Source of the DNA: an uncultured delta proteobacterium
GTDB lineage: Bacteria; Desulfobacterota; Desulfobulbia; Desulfobulbales; Desulfocapsaceae
Assembly (NCBI GenBank): GCA_903875445.1
Contig: CAIQWD010000090.1
Coordinates: forward strand, 31,616-95,615
Reading direction: 5' to 3'
DNA length: 64,000 bases
The translations under genes and the position numbers were made by a program. The notes under the pieces were generated by a model that was given only the letters and a program-made list of their open reading frames with translations, searched no databases and was not told the DNA's origin. The stretch's first letter is position 1, and every line of letters begins with the position of its first letter. Of this stretch, positions 25,879 through 34,504 are shown piece by piece.

Positions 25879-26113
25879 GGTAGTCTATGAGTGATGGTGA
25901 GAGCGAAGGAAAACCGTTATGACTCAAGTTTGCTATCGCAATTTTTAATGATATGGTCGCTTGCGGGCGTATGATTTGATGATCCCACTAATGCATAAAA
26001 AGACACAATGGACAGGAAAAAACAAGAAATATTCTTCTTTTAGGATGTTTATTTAAATTATTTTTTATATTATTGCCGGGAAGCTGCTGTCTCATGCCGA
26101 CCTTGGAGGGAGA

Positions 26114-27169
26114 ATGTTGGTCTATATCTTAAAACGGGTTGTTTTGATGATTCCCACCCTCTTCGGGGTAATGGTGATCACCTTCACGATCACCCAATTC
26201 GTGCCGGGCGGTCCGGTCGAAAAGATGATTGCCCAAATTGAGGGATTCAATAAAGCCGGTGGTGAAGTGCGAACCGAGTCATCGGGAATGTATCGAGGGG
26301 ATTCGGGCCTTGATAGTGAGAAAATTGACCAGCTGAAAAGGCTCTATGGCTTTGATCAGCCGCCGATTAAGCGGTTTTTTGCCATGATGAGAAGCTACGT
26401 GGTTTTCGATTTCGGCACCTCCTATTATTATCACCAAAGTGTTTTTGACCTGGTTGTTTCGCGAATGCCGGTTTCCATGTCCCTCGGCTTGTGGAGTTTT
26501 TTCATTGTCTATGGAGTTTGTATTCCTCTAGGGATCCGGAAGGCGATCACCGATGGCTCGCGCTTTGACCTTGTCAGTTCATCGGTTATTCTTGTAGGCT
26601 ATGCCATTCCAGGGTTTGTTTTGGGGGTTCTGTTGGTGGTCCTGTTTGGCGGGGGCAGTTTCTGGTCGGTGTTTCCTCTTAGGGGTCTTGTTTCCGACAA
26701 TTTTCACGAGCTGAGCGTCGGGATGCAGATACTTGACTATCTTTGGCATATGGTACTACCGGTTACGTCGGGTGCAGTAGGCAGTCTTGCCGTAATGACT
26801 ATGCTTACCAAGAATTCCTTTCTTGAAGAGATCCGCAAACAGTATGTGCTGACCGCTCGTGCCAAGGGCCTTTCGGAACAGCAGGTTCTGTATAAACATG
26901 TGTTCAAGAATGGCATTATCCCTATAATCACGGGTTTTCCAGGGTATTTTATCGCTTCTTTTTTTACCGGCAGTCTTTTGATCGAAACGATCTTTTCGTT
27001 GCAGGGCATGGGCTTGCTTGCCTATGAATCGGTTTTGAATCGCGATTATCCGGTGGTTCTCGGCACCCTCTATTTCTTTACCATTATTGGCCTGATCTGC
27101 AGATTACTGTCGGATTTGAGTTATGTGGTTGTTGATCCACGCATTAGTTTTGAGAGTGTAGATGCCTAG
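26114..27169 (+). CDS. yejB: ABC peptide transporter permease, YejB-like
   Basis: A 351-residue inner-membrane permease of the dipeptide/oligopeptide family. MLVYILKRVVLMIPTLFGVMVITFTITQFVPGGPVEKM is the signature N-terminus; the large periplasmic insertion (about residues 45-90) and the cytoplasmic EAA-like loop (ARAKGLSEQQVLYKHVFKNGIIPIITG) are characteristic of YejB, the microcin C/oligopeptide importer. GGAGGGAGA precedes the start. It overlaps yejE by eight bases. The binding protein YejA and ATPase YejF that usually complete the operon are not in the window. Confidence 0.92.
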   Translation: MLVYILKRVVLMIPTLFGVMVITFTITQFVPGGPVEKMIAQIEGFNKAGGEVRTESSGMYRGDSGLDSEKIDQLKRLYGFDQPPIKRFFAMMRSYVVFDFGTSYYYHQSVFDLVVSRMPVSMSLGLWSFFIVYGVCIPLGIRKAITDGSRFDLVSSSVILVGYAIPGFVLGVLLVVLFGGGSFWSVFPLRGLVSDNFHELSVGMQILDYLWHMVLPVTSGAVGSLAVMTMLTKNSFLEEIRKQYVLTARAKGLSEQQVLYKHVFKNGIIPIITGFPGYFIASFFTGSLLIETIFSLQGMGLLAYESVLNRDYPVVLGTLYFFTIIGLICRLLSDLSYVVVDPRISFESVDA

Positions 27170-28217
27170 GTCACTCCCGGGAGGAAGACTGCAAGCAGCC
27201 GTGCTTAAACGCCGGGCCAAAACCTGGCAGCGCTTCAAAAGAAACAAGAGAGGCTTTTTCAGCCTCATCATCTTTTTAATTTTCTTCGCTCTCTGCCTGG
27301 CGGCGGAGATTATCAGTAACGATGTGCCTCTGATCATCGGCTATGCAGGGAAGATCTATTTCCCTATTTTTATTTCCTATCCGGAAACCACGTTCGGCGG
27401 GGATTTCGAAACAGAGACCGATTATAAGGATCCATTTATTATGGAAAGATTGAGGCGGCCCGGCAATTGGCTTGTCTTTCCCTTGAATAAACACAGTTAT
27501 AATACCATTAATCAGGAGATTTCCGGACCGGTGCCTTCGCCGCCGACCTGGGACAATCTGCTCGGCACCGACGACCGAGGTCGTGACGTACTGGCGCGAA
27601 TTATTTATGGTTTTCGCTTGAGTGTCGTTTTTGGCCTGGCCCTTACTCTGGTGGGAACAACGGTGGGTATTATCGCCGGTGCCGTTCAAGGTTATTTCGG
27701 TGGCCGTACCGACCTCTTGATGCAGAGGTTTATAGAGATCTGGGGCGCCATGCCGGAGCTCTATCTCCTGATAATTTTTGCCTCAATTTTCAAACCCAGC
27801 TTTTTATTGTTATTGCTGCTGCTGTCGTTGTTCAGTTGGATGGGCTTGTCGGACTATGTGCGTGCCGAATTTTTGAAGGGCAGGAACCTTGATTACGTTA
27901 AAGCCGCCAAGGCCCTGGGGGTGGGGAATGTGACGATCATGTGGCGGCATCTCCTGCCGAACGGTATGACCCCGGTTATCACCTTCCTGCCGTTCCGGGT
28001 TTCTGCGGCGATACTTGCCCTCACCAGCCTGGATTTTCTGGGATTGGGGGTTCCTCCGTCTACCCCGAGTCTCGGGGAACTGCTCGCCCAGGGAAAAGCC
28101 AACCTTGAGGCCTGGTGGCTTTCGCTTGCCGCTTTTTCGGTTCTTGTCGGAACCCTGCTGTTGCTTATTTTTATTGGTGAGGCCTTACGCGAAACCTTGG
28201 ACCCGCGAAGAAATTGA
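27162..28217 (+). CDS. yejE: ABC peptide transporter permease, YejE-like
   Basis: A 351-residue partner of YejB. A cytoplasmic basic N-terminus (KRRAKTWQRFKRNKRGFFSLIIF) leads into the first helix; a periplasmic domain follows, then LGTDDRGRDVLARIIYGFRLSVVFG and the EAA loop (AAKALGVGNVTIMWRHLLPNGMTPVI), both standard for this class. It pairs with YejB to form the channel. No ATPase gene follows; the next gene belongs to the Mla lipid system, so the transporter either borrows an ATPase from elsewhere or its other genes are located away from here. Confidence 0.92.
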   Translation: MPRSLPGGRLQAAVLKRRAKTWQRFKRNKRGFFSLIIFLIFFALCLAAEIISNDVPLIIGYAGKIYFPIFISYPETTFGGDFETETDYKDPFIMERLRRPGNWLVFPLNKHSYNTINQEISGPVPSPPTWDNLLGTDDRGRDVLARIIYGFRLSVVFGLALTLVGTTVGIIAGAVQGYFGGRTDLLMQRFIEIWGAMPELYLLIIFASIFKPSFLLLLLLLSLFSWMGLSDYVRAEFLKGRNLDYVKAAKALGVGNVTIMWRHLLPNGMTPVITFLPFRVSAAILALTSLDFLGLGVPPSTPSLGELLAQGKANLEAWWLSLAAFSVLVGTLLLLIFIGEALRETLDPRRN

Positions 28218-28404
28218 TGCCTCGTGGCGCAACAGCTGTATGTGAACGGCAGGATCCTGTTTATTCTGTTGTTCTCTCATCTGGTTACAAATTTCCAGGC
28301 ATTGACTTATTGAAAACGAGAGAATATGGTAAGATCCATCTGTTGGGGTGCTGCGCTTTCCCCGGCTCATTTCATTTTTTCAGGCGTTGCGGAACGCCAC
28401 CGCT

Positions 28405-29196
28405 ATGAATGGTAATCCCATAGTAAACCTTGGCAATACTGGCTTGTACATTGTCACCGATATCGGGAAGATGGCGATATTTCTTATGAAGTCCCTTCGA
28501 GGAGTATTCCGGCATCCTTTCAGGTTGCAGGAACTTATCCGCCAGGTGCACTTCGTAGGCGTCGGTTCCTTGGCGGTTATCTTTTTCACCGCCGCCTCTA
28601 CCGGCATGGTGCTCGGATTGCAAGGATATTATTCGTTGAATAAGTTCGGAGCCGAGGGAATGCTTGGGTCCGCTGTTTCTCTCACCCTTATCATGGAACT
28701 TGGACCGGTTCTTACTGCCCTCATGGTGGCCGGCAGGGCCGGTTCCGCCATGTGTGCTGAACTGGGAATAATGCGAATTTCCGAACAGATCGACGCTTTG
28801 GATTGCATGGCAATCGACCCTTTTCGTTATCTTATAACCCCCAAGTTTCTGGCCACTCTTATTGCAGTCCCCCTGCTGACGGCGGTGTTTGATGTGGTTG
28901 GTATCGCCGGCGGTTATGTGGCCGGGGTCGGGCTCATGCATGTCAATCCAGGCAGCTTTATTCAGGGAATGCAGACCAGTGTGACCAATCATGACATTCA
29001 GTTGGGGATAATCAAATCCTTTGCCTTTGCCCTGCTCGTTGTCTGGATCTGCACCGGGAGAGGCTTTTTTGTCCGGGAAATTCGTGGTGCCGGGTTTGGT
29101 GCGGAGAGTGTCAGCCGGGTAACGACCCAGGCGGTTGTCTTGTCGTCGATTTCCGTCTTGGTATTTGATTATCTCCTGACTGCGGTGCTGCTCTAA
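28405..29196 (+). CDS. mlaE: Phospholipid-transport ABC permease, MlaE family
   Basis: A 263-residue polytopic permease of the MlaE/YrbE family: VHFVGVGSLAVIFFTAASTGMVLGLQGYYSL, MELGPVLTALMVAGRAGSAMCAELGIMRISEQIDALDCMAIDPFRYLITPK is diagnostic. It forms the inner-membrane core of the system that moves glycerophospholipids between inner and outer membranes. The track start (28348) would add 19 residues; ATG 28405 is preferred from family length although its ribosome binding site is weak. The upstream GGCGTT/GGAACGCC hairpin may matter. Its stop overlaps the next start (TAATG). Confidence 0.93.
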   Translation: MNGNPIVNLGNTGLYIVTDIGKMAIFLMKSLRGVFRHPFRLQELIRQVHFVGVGSLAVIFFTAASTGMVLGLQGYYSLNKFGAEGMLGSAVSLTLIMELGPVLTALMVAGRAGSAMCAELGIMRISEQIDALDCMAIDPFRYLITPKFLATLIAVPLLTAVFDVVGIAGGYVAGVGLMHVNPGSFIQGMQTSVTNHDIQLGIIKSFAFALLVVWICTGRGFFVREIRGAGFGAESVSRVTTQAVVLSSISVLVFDYLLTAVLL

Positions 29197-29978
29197 TGCC
29201 ATCAGCAATTGAATTTCGTGATGTCGTCAAGACCTTTGCCAAGAGCAGCGGTGGACTGCAAACTGTTCTCAAGCGGGTGAGTTTTTCCATTCCCGCCGGA
29301 AAGACCACGGTCATAGCCGGTGGCAGCGGTCAGGGTAAAAGCGTAACCTTAAAACTTATCCTCGGCTTGATGCAGGCCGATGCGGGGCAGGTGTTCGTCC
29401 ATGATCAGGACATTACTCGGGCCCGCGGTCGGGAGTTGGAACGACTTCGCACTCAGTTTGGGGTATTATTTCAGGGCTCGGCCCTCTTTGATTCCCTGAC
29501 GGTTTTTGAAAATGTTGCTTTACCCTTGCGGGAGCGGACCGAGAAGAGCGAAGTGGAGATTCGAACTCTGGTTGAAGCTTCTCTTGGGCAATTTGAACTT
29601 GCCGGGCATGAGGAGAAATATCCGGCCCAGTTAAGCGGCGGCATGCAGAAAAGGGTGGGGTTGGCGAGGGCCATGCAGCTCAAACCGAGTATTATGCTCT
29701 TTGATGAACCGACCACCGGTCTTGATCCGGTGATGACGCGGGAAATATATCATCTCTTCGCCAGAACTCAGGCCGAGTTCGGGTTTACTTCAGTAATTGT
29801 CAGTCACGATATTCCCAAGATTTTCAACCTGGCGGATCAGGTAATCATACTCAACAAAGGGGAAATGGATGTTTTTGCCAGCCCTGAAGCAATTCAATGG
29901 TCGGAAAAACCGCATATTCAGGAGTTTGTAAAAATGACGATGGGAGACATCTATCAAAGTCACCTGGTGGAAAAATGA
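29196..29978 (+). CDS. mlaF: Phospholipid-transport ABC ATPase, MlaF family
   Basis: A 260-residue ABC ATPase. Walker A is GGSGQGKS, the signature is LSGGMQKR, Walker B IMLFDEPTTGLDP, and the switch His lies in VSHD. It drives lipid movement through MlaE. The start codon overlaps the mlaE stop and the mlaD start overlaps its stop (ATGA), so the three are translationally coupled. The STAS-domain partner MlaB is not encoded here. Confidence 0.95.
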   Translation: MPSAIEFRDVVKTFAKSSGGLQTVLKRVSFSIPAGKTTVIAGGSGQGKSVTLKLILGLMQADAGQVFVHDQDITRARGRELERLRTQFGVLFQGSALFDSLTVFENVALPLRERTEKSEVEIRTLVEASLGQFELAGHEEKYPAQLSGGMQKRVGLARAMQLKPSIMLFDEPTTGLDPVMTREIYHLFARTQAEFGFTSVIVSHDIPKIFNLADQVIILNKGEMDVFASPEAIQWSEKPHIQEFVKMTMGDIYQSHLVEK

Positions 29979-30424
29979 AACAAAACACATTAGAGTTGGC
30001 AGTTGGTTTATTCATGCTTATCGGTTTTGCAGCCTTTGTTTATCTGGCCCTGCAATTGGGGGAGGTTTCTTTTCTCCGTCAGGGCAGCACCTATGTTCTT
30101 AAGGCTGAATTCGACAATGTTGCCGGTATCAAAAAAGGCGCGGCGGTACAGGTCGCCGGAGTCACGGTTGGGGAGGTTGCCGAGGTTGCCTTGAGTGCCA
30201 CGGAAGCCGCCTTACTGTCTCTCCGCATTGAAAAGACCTTGAAAGTACCCGTTGATTCGATTGCCTCGGTTAAATCCCAGGGTATAATCGGTGACAAATA
30301 CATCCAGTTGAATCTTGGCGGTAATGAGAAAAAGTTTAACCCCGGAGAAGTCATAAAGGAAACAGAGTCTTCCGTTGACATAGAATCACTCATTAGTAAA
30401 TTCGCCTTCGGCAGTGCTAAATAA
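29975..30424 (+). CDS. mlaD: MlaD-type MCE-domain lipid transport protein
   Basis: A 149-residue protein with one N-terminal membrane anchor (LAVGLFMLIGFAAFVYLALQ) and a single MCE domain (YVLKAEFDNVAGIKKGAAVQVAGVTVGEVAEVAL; IGDKYIQLNLGG). MCE proteins form hexameric rings that carry lipid in the periplasm. The true start is ATG 29975, overlapping the mlaF stop; the track's 29897 start lies inside mlaF. Slightly shorter than E. coli MlaD (183), lacking part of the C-terminal helix. Confidence 0.93.
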   Translation: MKQNTLELAVGLFMLIGFAAFVYLALQLGEVSFLRQGSTYVLKAEFDNVAGIKKGAAVQVAGVTVGEVAEVALSATEAALLSLRIEKTLKVPVDSIASVKSQGIIGDKYIQLNLGGNEKKFNPGEVIKETESSVDIESLISKFAFGSAK

Positions 30425-30478
30425 AGGACTCTGGTTTTTGATCTTCTTTAAACAAATTCATCTATGGTCAATGTCATT

Positions 30479-31087
30479 ATGAAAAATACATATCTTCTGT
30501 TGCTTACGGTGCTCTTTTTGCTTGGTAGTAATTTGCAGGCGGCCGAGAAGGGGCCAACAGCCGACTTAAAACCGATTCTTCAGGATTTAACAGCCGTTTT
30601 GGCAGACAAAAGTCTGAAAGGCGACGAGCATCGCACCGAGAGGCGGGAGAAAATAATGTCGCTTATCAAACATGGTTTTGATTTTCGCGAGATGTCAAAA
30701 AGAGTTCTCGGAAAAACATGGCAAGATATTAGCGATAAGGAACGCGATAATTTCACCACTCTCATGACGAAACTCTTGGAAAATGTCTATATCGGCAAAC
30801 TTGAAAGCTATTCGGGACAGACTCTTGAATATGCCGGAGAGGTCATTAAAGAGGAAAGAGGACAGGTGTCGGTTCTTTTGGACAATGCCGGGGTGAAAAT
30901 TCCCATTCACTACATCATGCAGAAAACCGATATAAGGTGGATGGTATATGATATCAATATCGAAGGGGTAAGCCTGGTGCGAAACTATCAGGAGCAGTTT
31001 AAGGCTATCCTCCGAAAAGATAATTACCAAGGATTGGTCAAGGTCTTGGAAGAAAAAATCAGTACCTTTTCCACGGACCTGAAGTAG
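30479..31087 (+). CDS. mlaC: MlaC-type periplasmic lipid-binding protein
   Basis: A 202-residue secreted protein with a clear signal peptide (MKNTYLLLLTVLFLLGSNLQAAEK, cleavage expected after AQ/AA), then the toluene-tolerance Ttg2D/MlaC domain (FDFREMSKRVLGKTWQDISDKERDNFTTLMTKLLENVYIGKLESYSGQ). It ferries phospholipid across the periplasm to MlaD. ATG 30479 fits the signal peptide better than the track start at 30464. It is 55 bases after mlaD and in the same operon. Confidence 0.92.
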   Translation: MKNTYLLLLTVLFLLGSNLQAAEKGPTADLKPILQDLTAVLADKSLKGDEHRTERREKIMSLIKHGFDFREMSKRVLGKTWQDISDKERDNFTTLMTKLLENVYIGKLESYSGQTLEYAGEVIKEERGQVSVLLDNAGVKIPIHYIMQKTDIRWMVYDINIEGVSLVRNYQEQFKAILRKDNYQGLVKVLEEKISTFSTDLK

Positions 31088-31093
31088 GCAGTT

Positions 31094-31543
31094 ATGGTGG
31101 AATATAGCTCTCAGCTGCACGAGGGGTGTTTCCCTTTTCTGCATAAAGCAGAGGCCTCAGCTTTATTTTCTGCCATGGAACTTGCCGAAATCAAAGCCGG
31201 AACTACCCTCTATACTGCAAACGATTCTGCAGACTGTCTGTATGTGCTTGTTTCCGGGAGAATAGCAGTGCAGAAACAAACAGGGTTTGCTGATCGGATG
31301 CAGGTGGTCGCCTTGCTCGATCCCGGCGCGCCCCTTGGTGAAAGCGGCATGTTGGATGGCCAGTCGCGGGGGGCAACGCTTACGGCTGTTGCCGATTCGC
31401 GTCTGCTGGTATTGTCCCGGCAAGCATTTGCCGAAATCACTTCAAGTACCCCCGCTCTTGCCGTCAAAGTACTCACATGGGTGCTGGGCAGAATTGCCTT
31501 GAGATTGCAGAAAAGTTCCGAACGTCTCGCGCATGTGCTGTGA
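31094..31543 (+). CDS. Cyclic-nucleotide-binding-domain protein without DNA-binding domain
   Basis: A 149-residue protein consisting of one CRP-type cyclic-nucleotide-binding fold: LAEIKAGTTLYTANDSADCLYVLVSGRIAVQ, the phosphate-binding-cassette region GAPLGESGMLDGQSRGATLTAVADSRLLVLSRQAFAEI, then a long C-helix. There is no helix-turn-helix, so it is not a CRP-type regulator by itself. The arginine usually found in cAMP-binding cassettes is present in QSRGAT, so nucleotide binding is plausible. It starts six bases after mlaC and probably belongs to that operon; a link between nucleotide signalling and lipid transport is inference. Confidence 0.8.
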   Translation: MVEYSSQLHEGCFPFLHKAEASALFSAMELAEIKAGTTLYTANDSADCLYVLVSGRIAVQKQTGFADRMQVVALLDPGAPLGESGMLDGQSRGATLTAVADSRLLVLSRQAFAEITSSTPALAVKVLTWVLGRIALRLQKSSERLAHVL

Positions 31544-31737
31544 AATGACTGCAAATGAAGGGGCAATGAGTCGGTTGTGGTTTCTTGCGGGTGTGCTGGA
31601 AATGTTTGCATTTCTGCATTCCTCCGGATAGATTTTCTCTGCTTCTCCATTTTTTCTCTAGCCAATCTTGGAGAAATTGTTTATTTTTCCTTTCTTTTAT
31701 TTTTACCAGTTGTCGATTTCGATTGTGATTTTCTGCT

Positions 31738-32253
31738 ATGAGATTGCTTTTTGACGAAATTACCGGAAAAACCGACCGGTATTCCATCCACGACAGCCAC
31801 TGGTTTCCATCTGCCCGGGAATATTCAGTCATTGCTGCAACTGCCACTTTCAGTGTTTCCCGGCAAGACCATGAAACGGTATTTCTTAAGGGGGAAATAC
31901 AAGGCAGATGCAAGGTGGTATGCGACAGGTGTGGTGAATCGTATGAAGAGAACCTGCAAAGTGCCTTTGTCTATCTGGCTACGACCAGAGAAGAAGATAC
32001 CGTAACGGTGGCCGAACAGGAATGCAGTGATGAGGACGCCCTTATCCTCTACCTTACGGAGCCGATAATAGAAGTTGATGAAATCTTAAGAGAACAGGCA
32101 TTATTGGCTGTTCCGCAGAAGAATGTGTGCAGTGAGGATTGCGAAGGTATCTGTGCCGGTTGCGGTGTTGTTTTAAAGAAAGAACCCTGCCGCTGTGAAC
32201 CGGACATACGTAATTCGCCCTTTGCCGTTCTTAAAAAAATGAAGAACCTATAA
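31738..32253 (+). CDS. yceD: YceD/DUF177 family protein
   Basis: A 171-residue protein of the YceD (DUF177) family, which affects 23S rRNA accumulation and is almost always encoded just before rpmF, as here. The paired cysteines (CDRCGE near 62, CSEDCEGICAGCGVV and the terminal CRC) could bind zinc. It is 44 bases upstream of rpmF and begins the ribosome/fatty-acid synthesis operon. There is no clear ribosome binding site. Confidence 0.9.
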   Translation: MRLLFDEITGKTDRYSIHDSHWFPSAREYSVIAATATFSVSRQDHETVFLKGEIQGRCKVVCDRCGESYEENLQSAFVYLATTREEDTVTVAEQECSDEDALILYLTEPIIEVDEILREQALLAVPQKNVCSEDCEGICAGCGVVLKKEPCRCEPDIRNSPFAVLKKMKNL

Positions 32254-32297
32254 AAAACTTTTCAATGGTATGATACATACCTGTTTTGGAGGATACA

Positions 32298-32486
32298 ATG
32301 GCTTTACCCAAAAGACGACATTCACATTCTCGCACTCGGCTTCGACGTTCCCACGATGCTCTGACAGCGCCCGGCCTCTCAATTTGCAGTGATTGCGGTG
32401 AGCCGAAAGAGCCACATCGTTTGTGCGGCAGTTGCGGCAAATATAAGGGCAGAACTGTTTTTGTTCTCGATACGGAAATAGCGTAG
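32298..32486 (+). CDS. rpmF: 50S ribosomal protein L32
   Basis: A 62-residue basic protein (MALPKRRHSHSRTRLRRSHDAL) with four cysteines (CSDCGEPKEPHRLCGSCG) forming a zinc ribbon, so this is the zinc-dependent form. GGAGGA lies five bases before ATG 32298; the track start is a few codons early. It is followed by plsX, the usual order. Confidence 0.97.
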   Translation: MALPKRRHSHSRTRLRRSHDALTAPGLSICSDCGEPKEPHRLCGSCGKYKGRTVFVLDTEIA

Positions 32487-32495
32487 GAGAAAGCT

Positions 32496-33515
32496 GTGCA
32501 AATAGCCCTGGATGCCATGGCTGGGGATTATGGCCATGAGGAATTGATTGCCGGGGCACTGCTGGCCGTCGAACAGGCGGGTCTTGGCGTAACTTTGGTT
32601 GGAGACGAAAATCTTCTCCACAAACACCTCGGAACCCTCGCCCCAGATAAAAAAACCGCAGAGTTGCTTAAAATCGTTCATTCATCACAAGTAATTGAAA
32701 TGAATGAACATCCAGTTGATGCGGTGCGAAAAAAAAAGGACGCTTCGGTGATGGTCGCTTTCGACTTGATCCGTCGCGGAGAAGCCGCTGCCGCAGTGAG
32801 TGCAGGGAATTCCGGTGCGACTATGGCTGCGGCGATGCGAAAACTTGGCCGCTTAGGTTCCATATCCCGTCCCGGGATCGCATCTATTTTTCCTACTCTG
32901 AAAAAGCCGGTAGTGCTCATGGATATCGGCGCCAATGTGGATTGCCGACCTCAGCATCTTCTTCAGTTTGCGATTATGGCTTCGGCCTTTTCGAGAATTA
33001 TTGACATTGCCAACCCGCGAGTAGGTCTTTTGACAATTGGCGAAGAGACCGGCAAGGGCAACAGTCTGATTAAGGAAACATATCCTCTTCTGGAAAAGAG
33101 TTCCTTGAATTTTATCGGCAATGTCGAAGGTCGTGATGTCTTTCAGGGTAATGTTGACGTTATTGTCTGTGACGGTTTTGTCGGCAATATTTGCCTGAAA
33201 GTCAGTGAAGGGTTGGCAGAGGCCGCCATGTTGATGCTTCGGGATGAGATTCTTAAATCTTTTTCTGCAAAAATTGGCTATTTCCTCGCGAGACACGCTT
33301 TTAAAGCCTTTAGAAAACGTGTCGATTATGCGGAATATGGCGGGGCACCGCTACTCGGCGTTGACGGAATCGGCATAATCTGCCACGGCAAGTCAAGCTC
33401 ACAAGCTATCAAAAATGCTATTCTTGAAGCAGCAAAAATGGTCAAATGCAATATTAATCAGGATATTCTCGAAAGCCTGGCTGCCAGTAAGAATGTTGTA
33501 GAACTGGAGAACTGA
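32496..33515 (+). CDS. plsX: Phosphate acyltransferase PlsX
   Basis: A 339-residue peripheral enzyme turning acyl-ACP into acyl-phosphate for phospholipid synthesis. MQIALDAMAGDYGHEELIAGALLA, AAAVSAGNSGATMAAA and DGFVGNICLKVSEGLAEA are typical. The start is GTG, with TAGGAG just before it. Its stop overlaps the fabH start (TGATG), indicating translational coupling. Confidence 0.95.
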   Translation: MQIALDAMAGDYGHEELIAGALLAVEQAGLGVTLVGDENLLHKHLGTLAPDKKTAELLKIVHSSQVIEMNEHPVDAVRKKKDASVMVAFDLIRRGEAAAAVSAGNSGATMAAAMRKLGRLGSISRPGIASIFPTLKKPVVLMDIGANVDCRPQHLLQFAIMASAFSRIIDIANPRVGLLTIGEETGKGNSLIKETYPLLEKSSLNFIGNVEGRDVFQGNVDVIVCDGFVGNICLKVSEGLAEAAMLMLRDEILKSFSAKIGYFLARHAFKAFRKRVDYAEYGGAPLLGVDGIGIICHGKSSSQAIKNAILEAAKMVKCNINQDILESLAASKNVVELEN

Positions 33516-34489
33516 TGGGAACTGTTGTATTAGGCACCGGATCTTGTTTGCCGGAGAGGGTCCTCACCAATAGAGAACTTGAAACCATTGTCGATACAAG
33601 TGCCGAGTGGATTAAAACCAGGACCGGCATTGAAAGTCGACATATCGGGGGCCAGGGAGAACAAACCTATCAATTAGCAACCAATGCAGCGAAAAAGGCT
33701 TTGGCCGCGGCCGGGGTATCGGCGAAGGAGTTGGGTCTTATTGTTGTAGGCACCATCAGCTCGCACATGCTCATGCCGTCCAGTGCTTGCTTCGTGCAGA
33801 GTGAACTTGGGGCGGAAAATGCCTTTGCCTATGATCTCAATGCTGCCTGCTCAGGTTTTCTTTATGGTATGGATCTCGCAGATAAATATATTCGTGCAGA
33901 TCACTCCATGAAGATCCTGGTGATCGGTGCGGAAACCCTGTCGAGCCGGCTGAACTGGCAGGATAGAAACACCTGCATCCTCTTTGGCGACGGTGCAGGA
34001 GCGGCAGTCTTCGGTCACTCCGATTCCGAGCGTGGTGTTATAGGCTCCAACCTCCGGTCGGATGGCAGTCTGTGGAAACTGCTCTATATGCATGCCCCCG
34101 AAAGCCTCAATCCCGATCTTTTGGTTGCCGACAACAGCGGCGCATATATTCAAATGGAAGGACGTGAGGTCTTTAAACATGCGGTGCGGGCTATGGAGGA
34201 TGCCGTACGCGGACTTCTTCTCAAGCAAGGTTGTGATATAAATGCCATCAACTATGTTATTCCGCACCAGGCAAATATGCGGATCCTCAACAAGCTCATC
34301 GAGCGCTTAGACATTCCACCGCGTAAGGTATTTCTAAACGTATCCAAGTATGGTAATACATCTGCTGCATCGATCCCCATCGCTCTTGATGAAGCAAATC
34401 GCAATGGCTTGATTGCCGAAGGTGACACGGTTTTGTTGTGTTCCTTCGGCGGCGGTTTCACTTGGGGAGCAACCTTGATTAAGTGGTAA
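33515..34489 (+). CDS. fabH: 3-oxoacyl-ACP synthase III
   Basis: A 324-residue condensing enzyme that starts fatty-acid synthesis from a short acyl-CoA and malonyl-ACP. The catalytic triad is visible: Cys in NAACSGFLYGMD, His in VIPHQANMRI, Asn in YGNTSAAS. The length is standard. It is coupled to plsX and followed after nine bases by an acyl-CoA dehydrogenase gene. Confidence 0.96.
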   Translation: MGTVVLGTGSCLPERVLTNRELETIVDTSAEWIKTRTGIESRHIGGQGEQTYQLATNAAKKALAAAGVSAKELGLIVVGTISSHMLMPSSACFVQSELGAENAFAYDLNAACSGFLYGMDLADKYIRADHSMKILVIGAETLSSRLNWQDRNTCILFGDGAGAAVFGHSDSERGVIGSNLRSDGSLWKLLYMHAPESLNPDLLVADNSGAYIQMEGREVFKHAVRAMEDAVRGLLLKQGCDINAINYVIPHQANMRILNKLIERLDIPPRKVFLNVSKYGNTSAASIPIALDEANRNGLIAEGDTVLLCSFGGGFTWGATLIKW

Positions 34490-34504
34490 CCTGGAGATAT
34501 GAGT

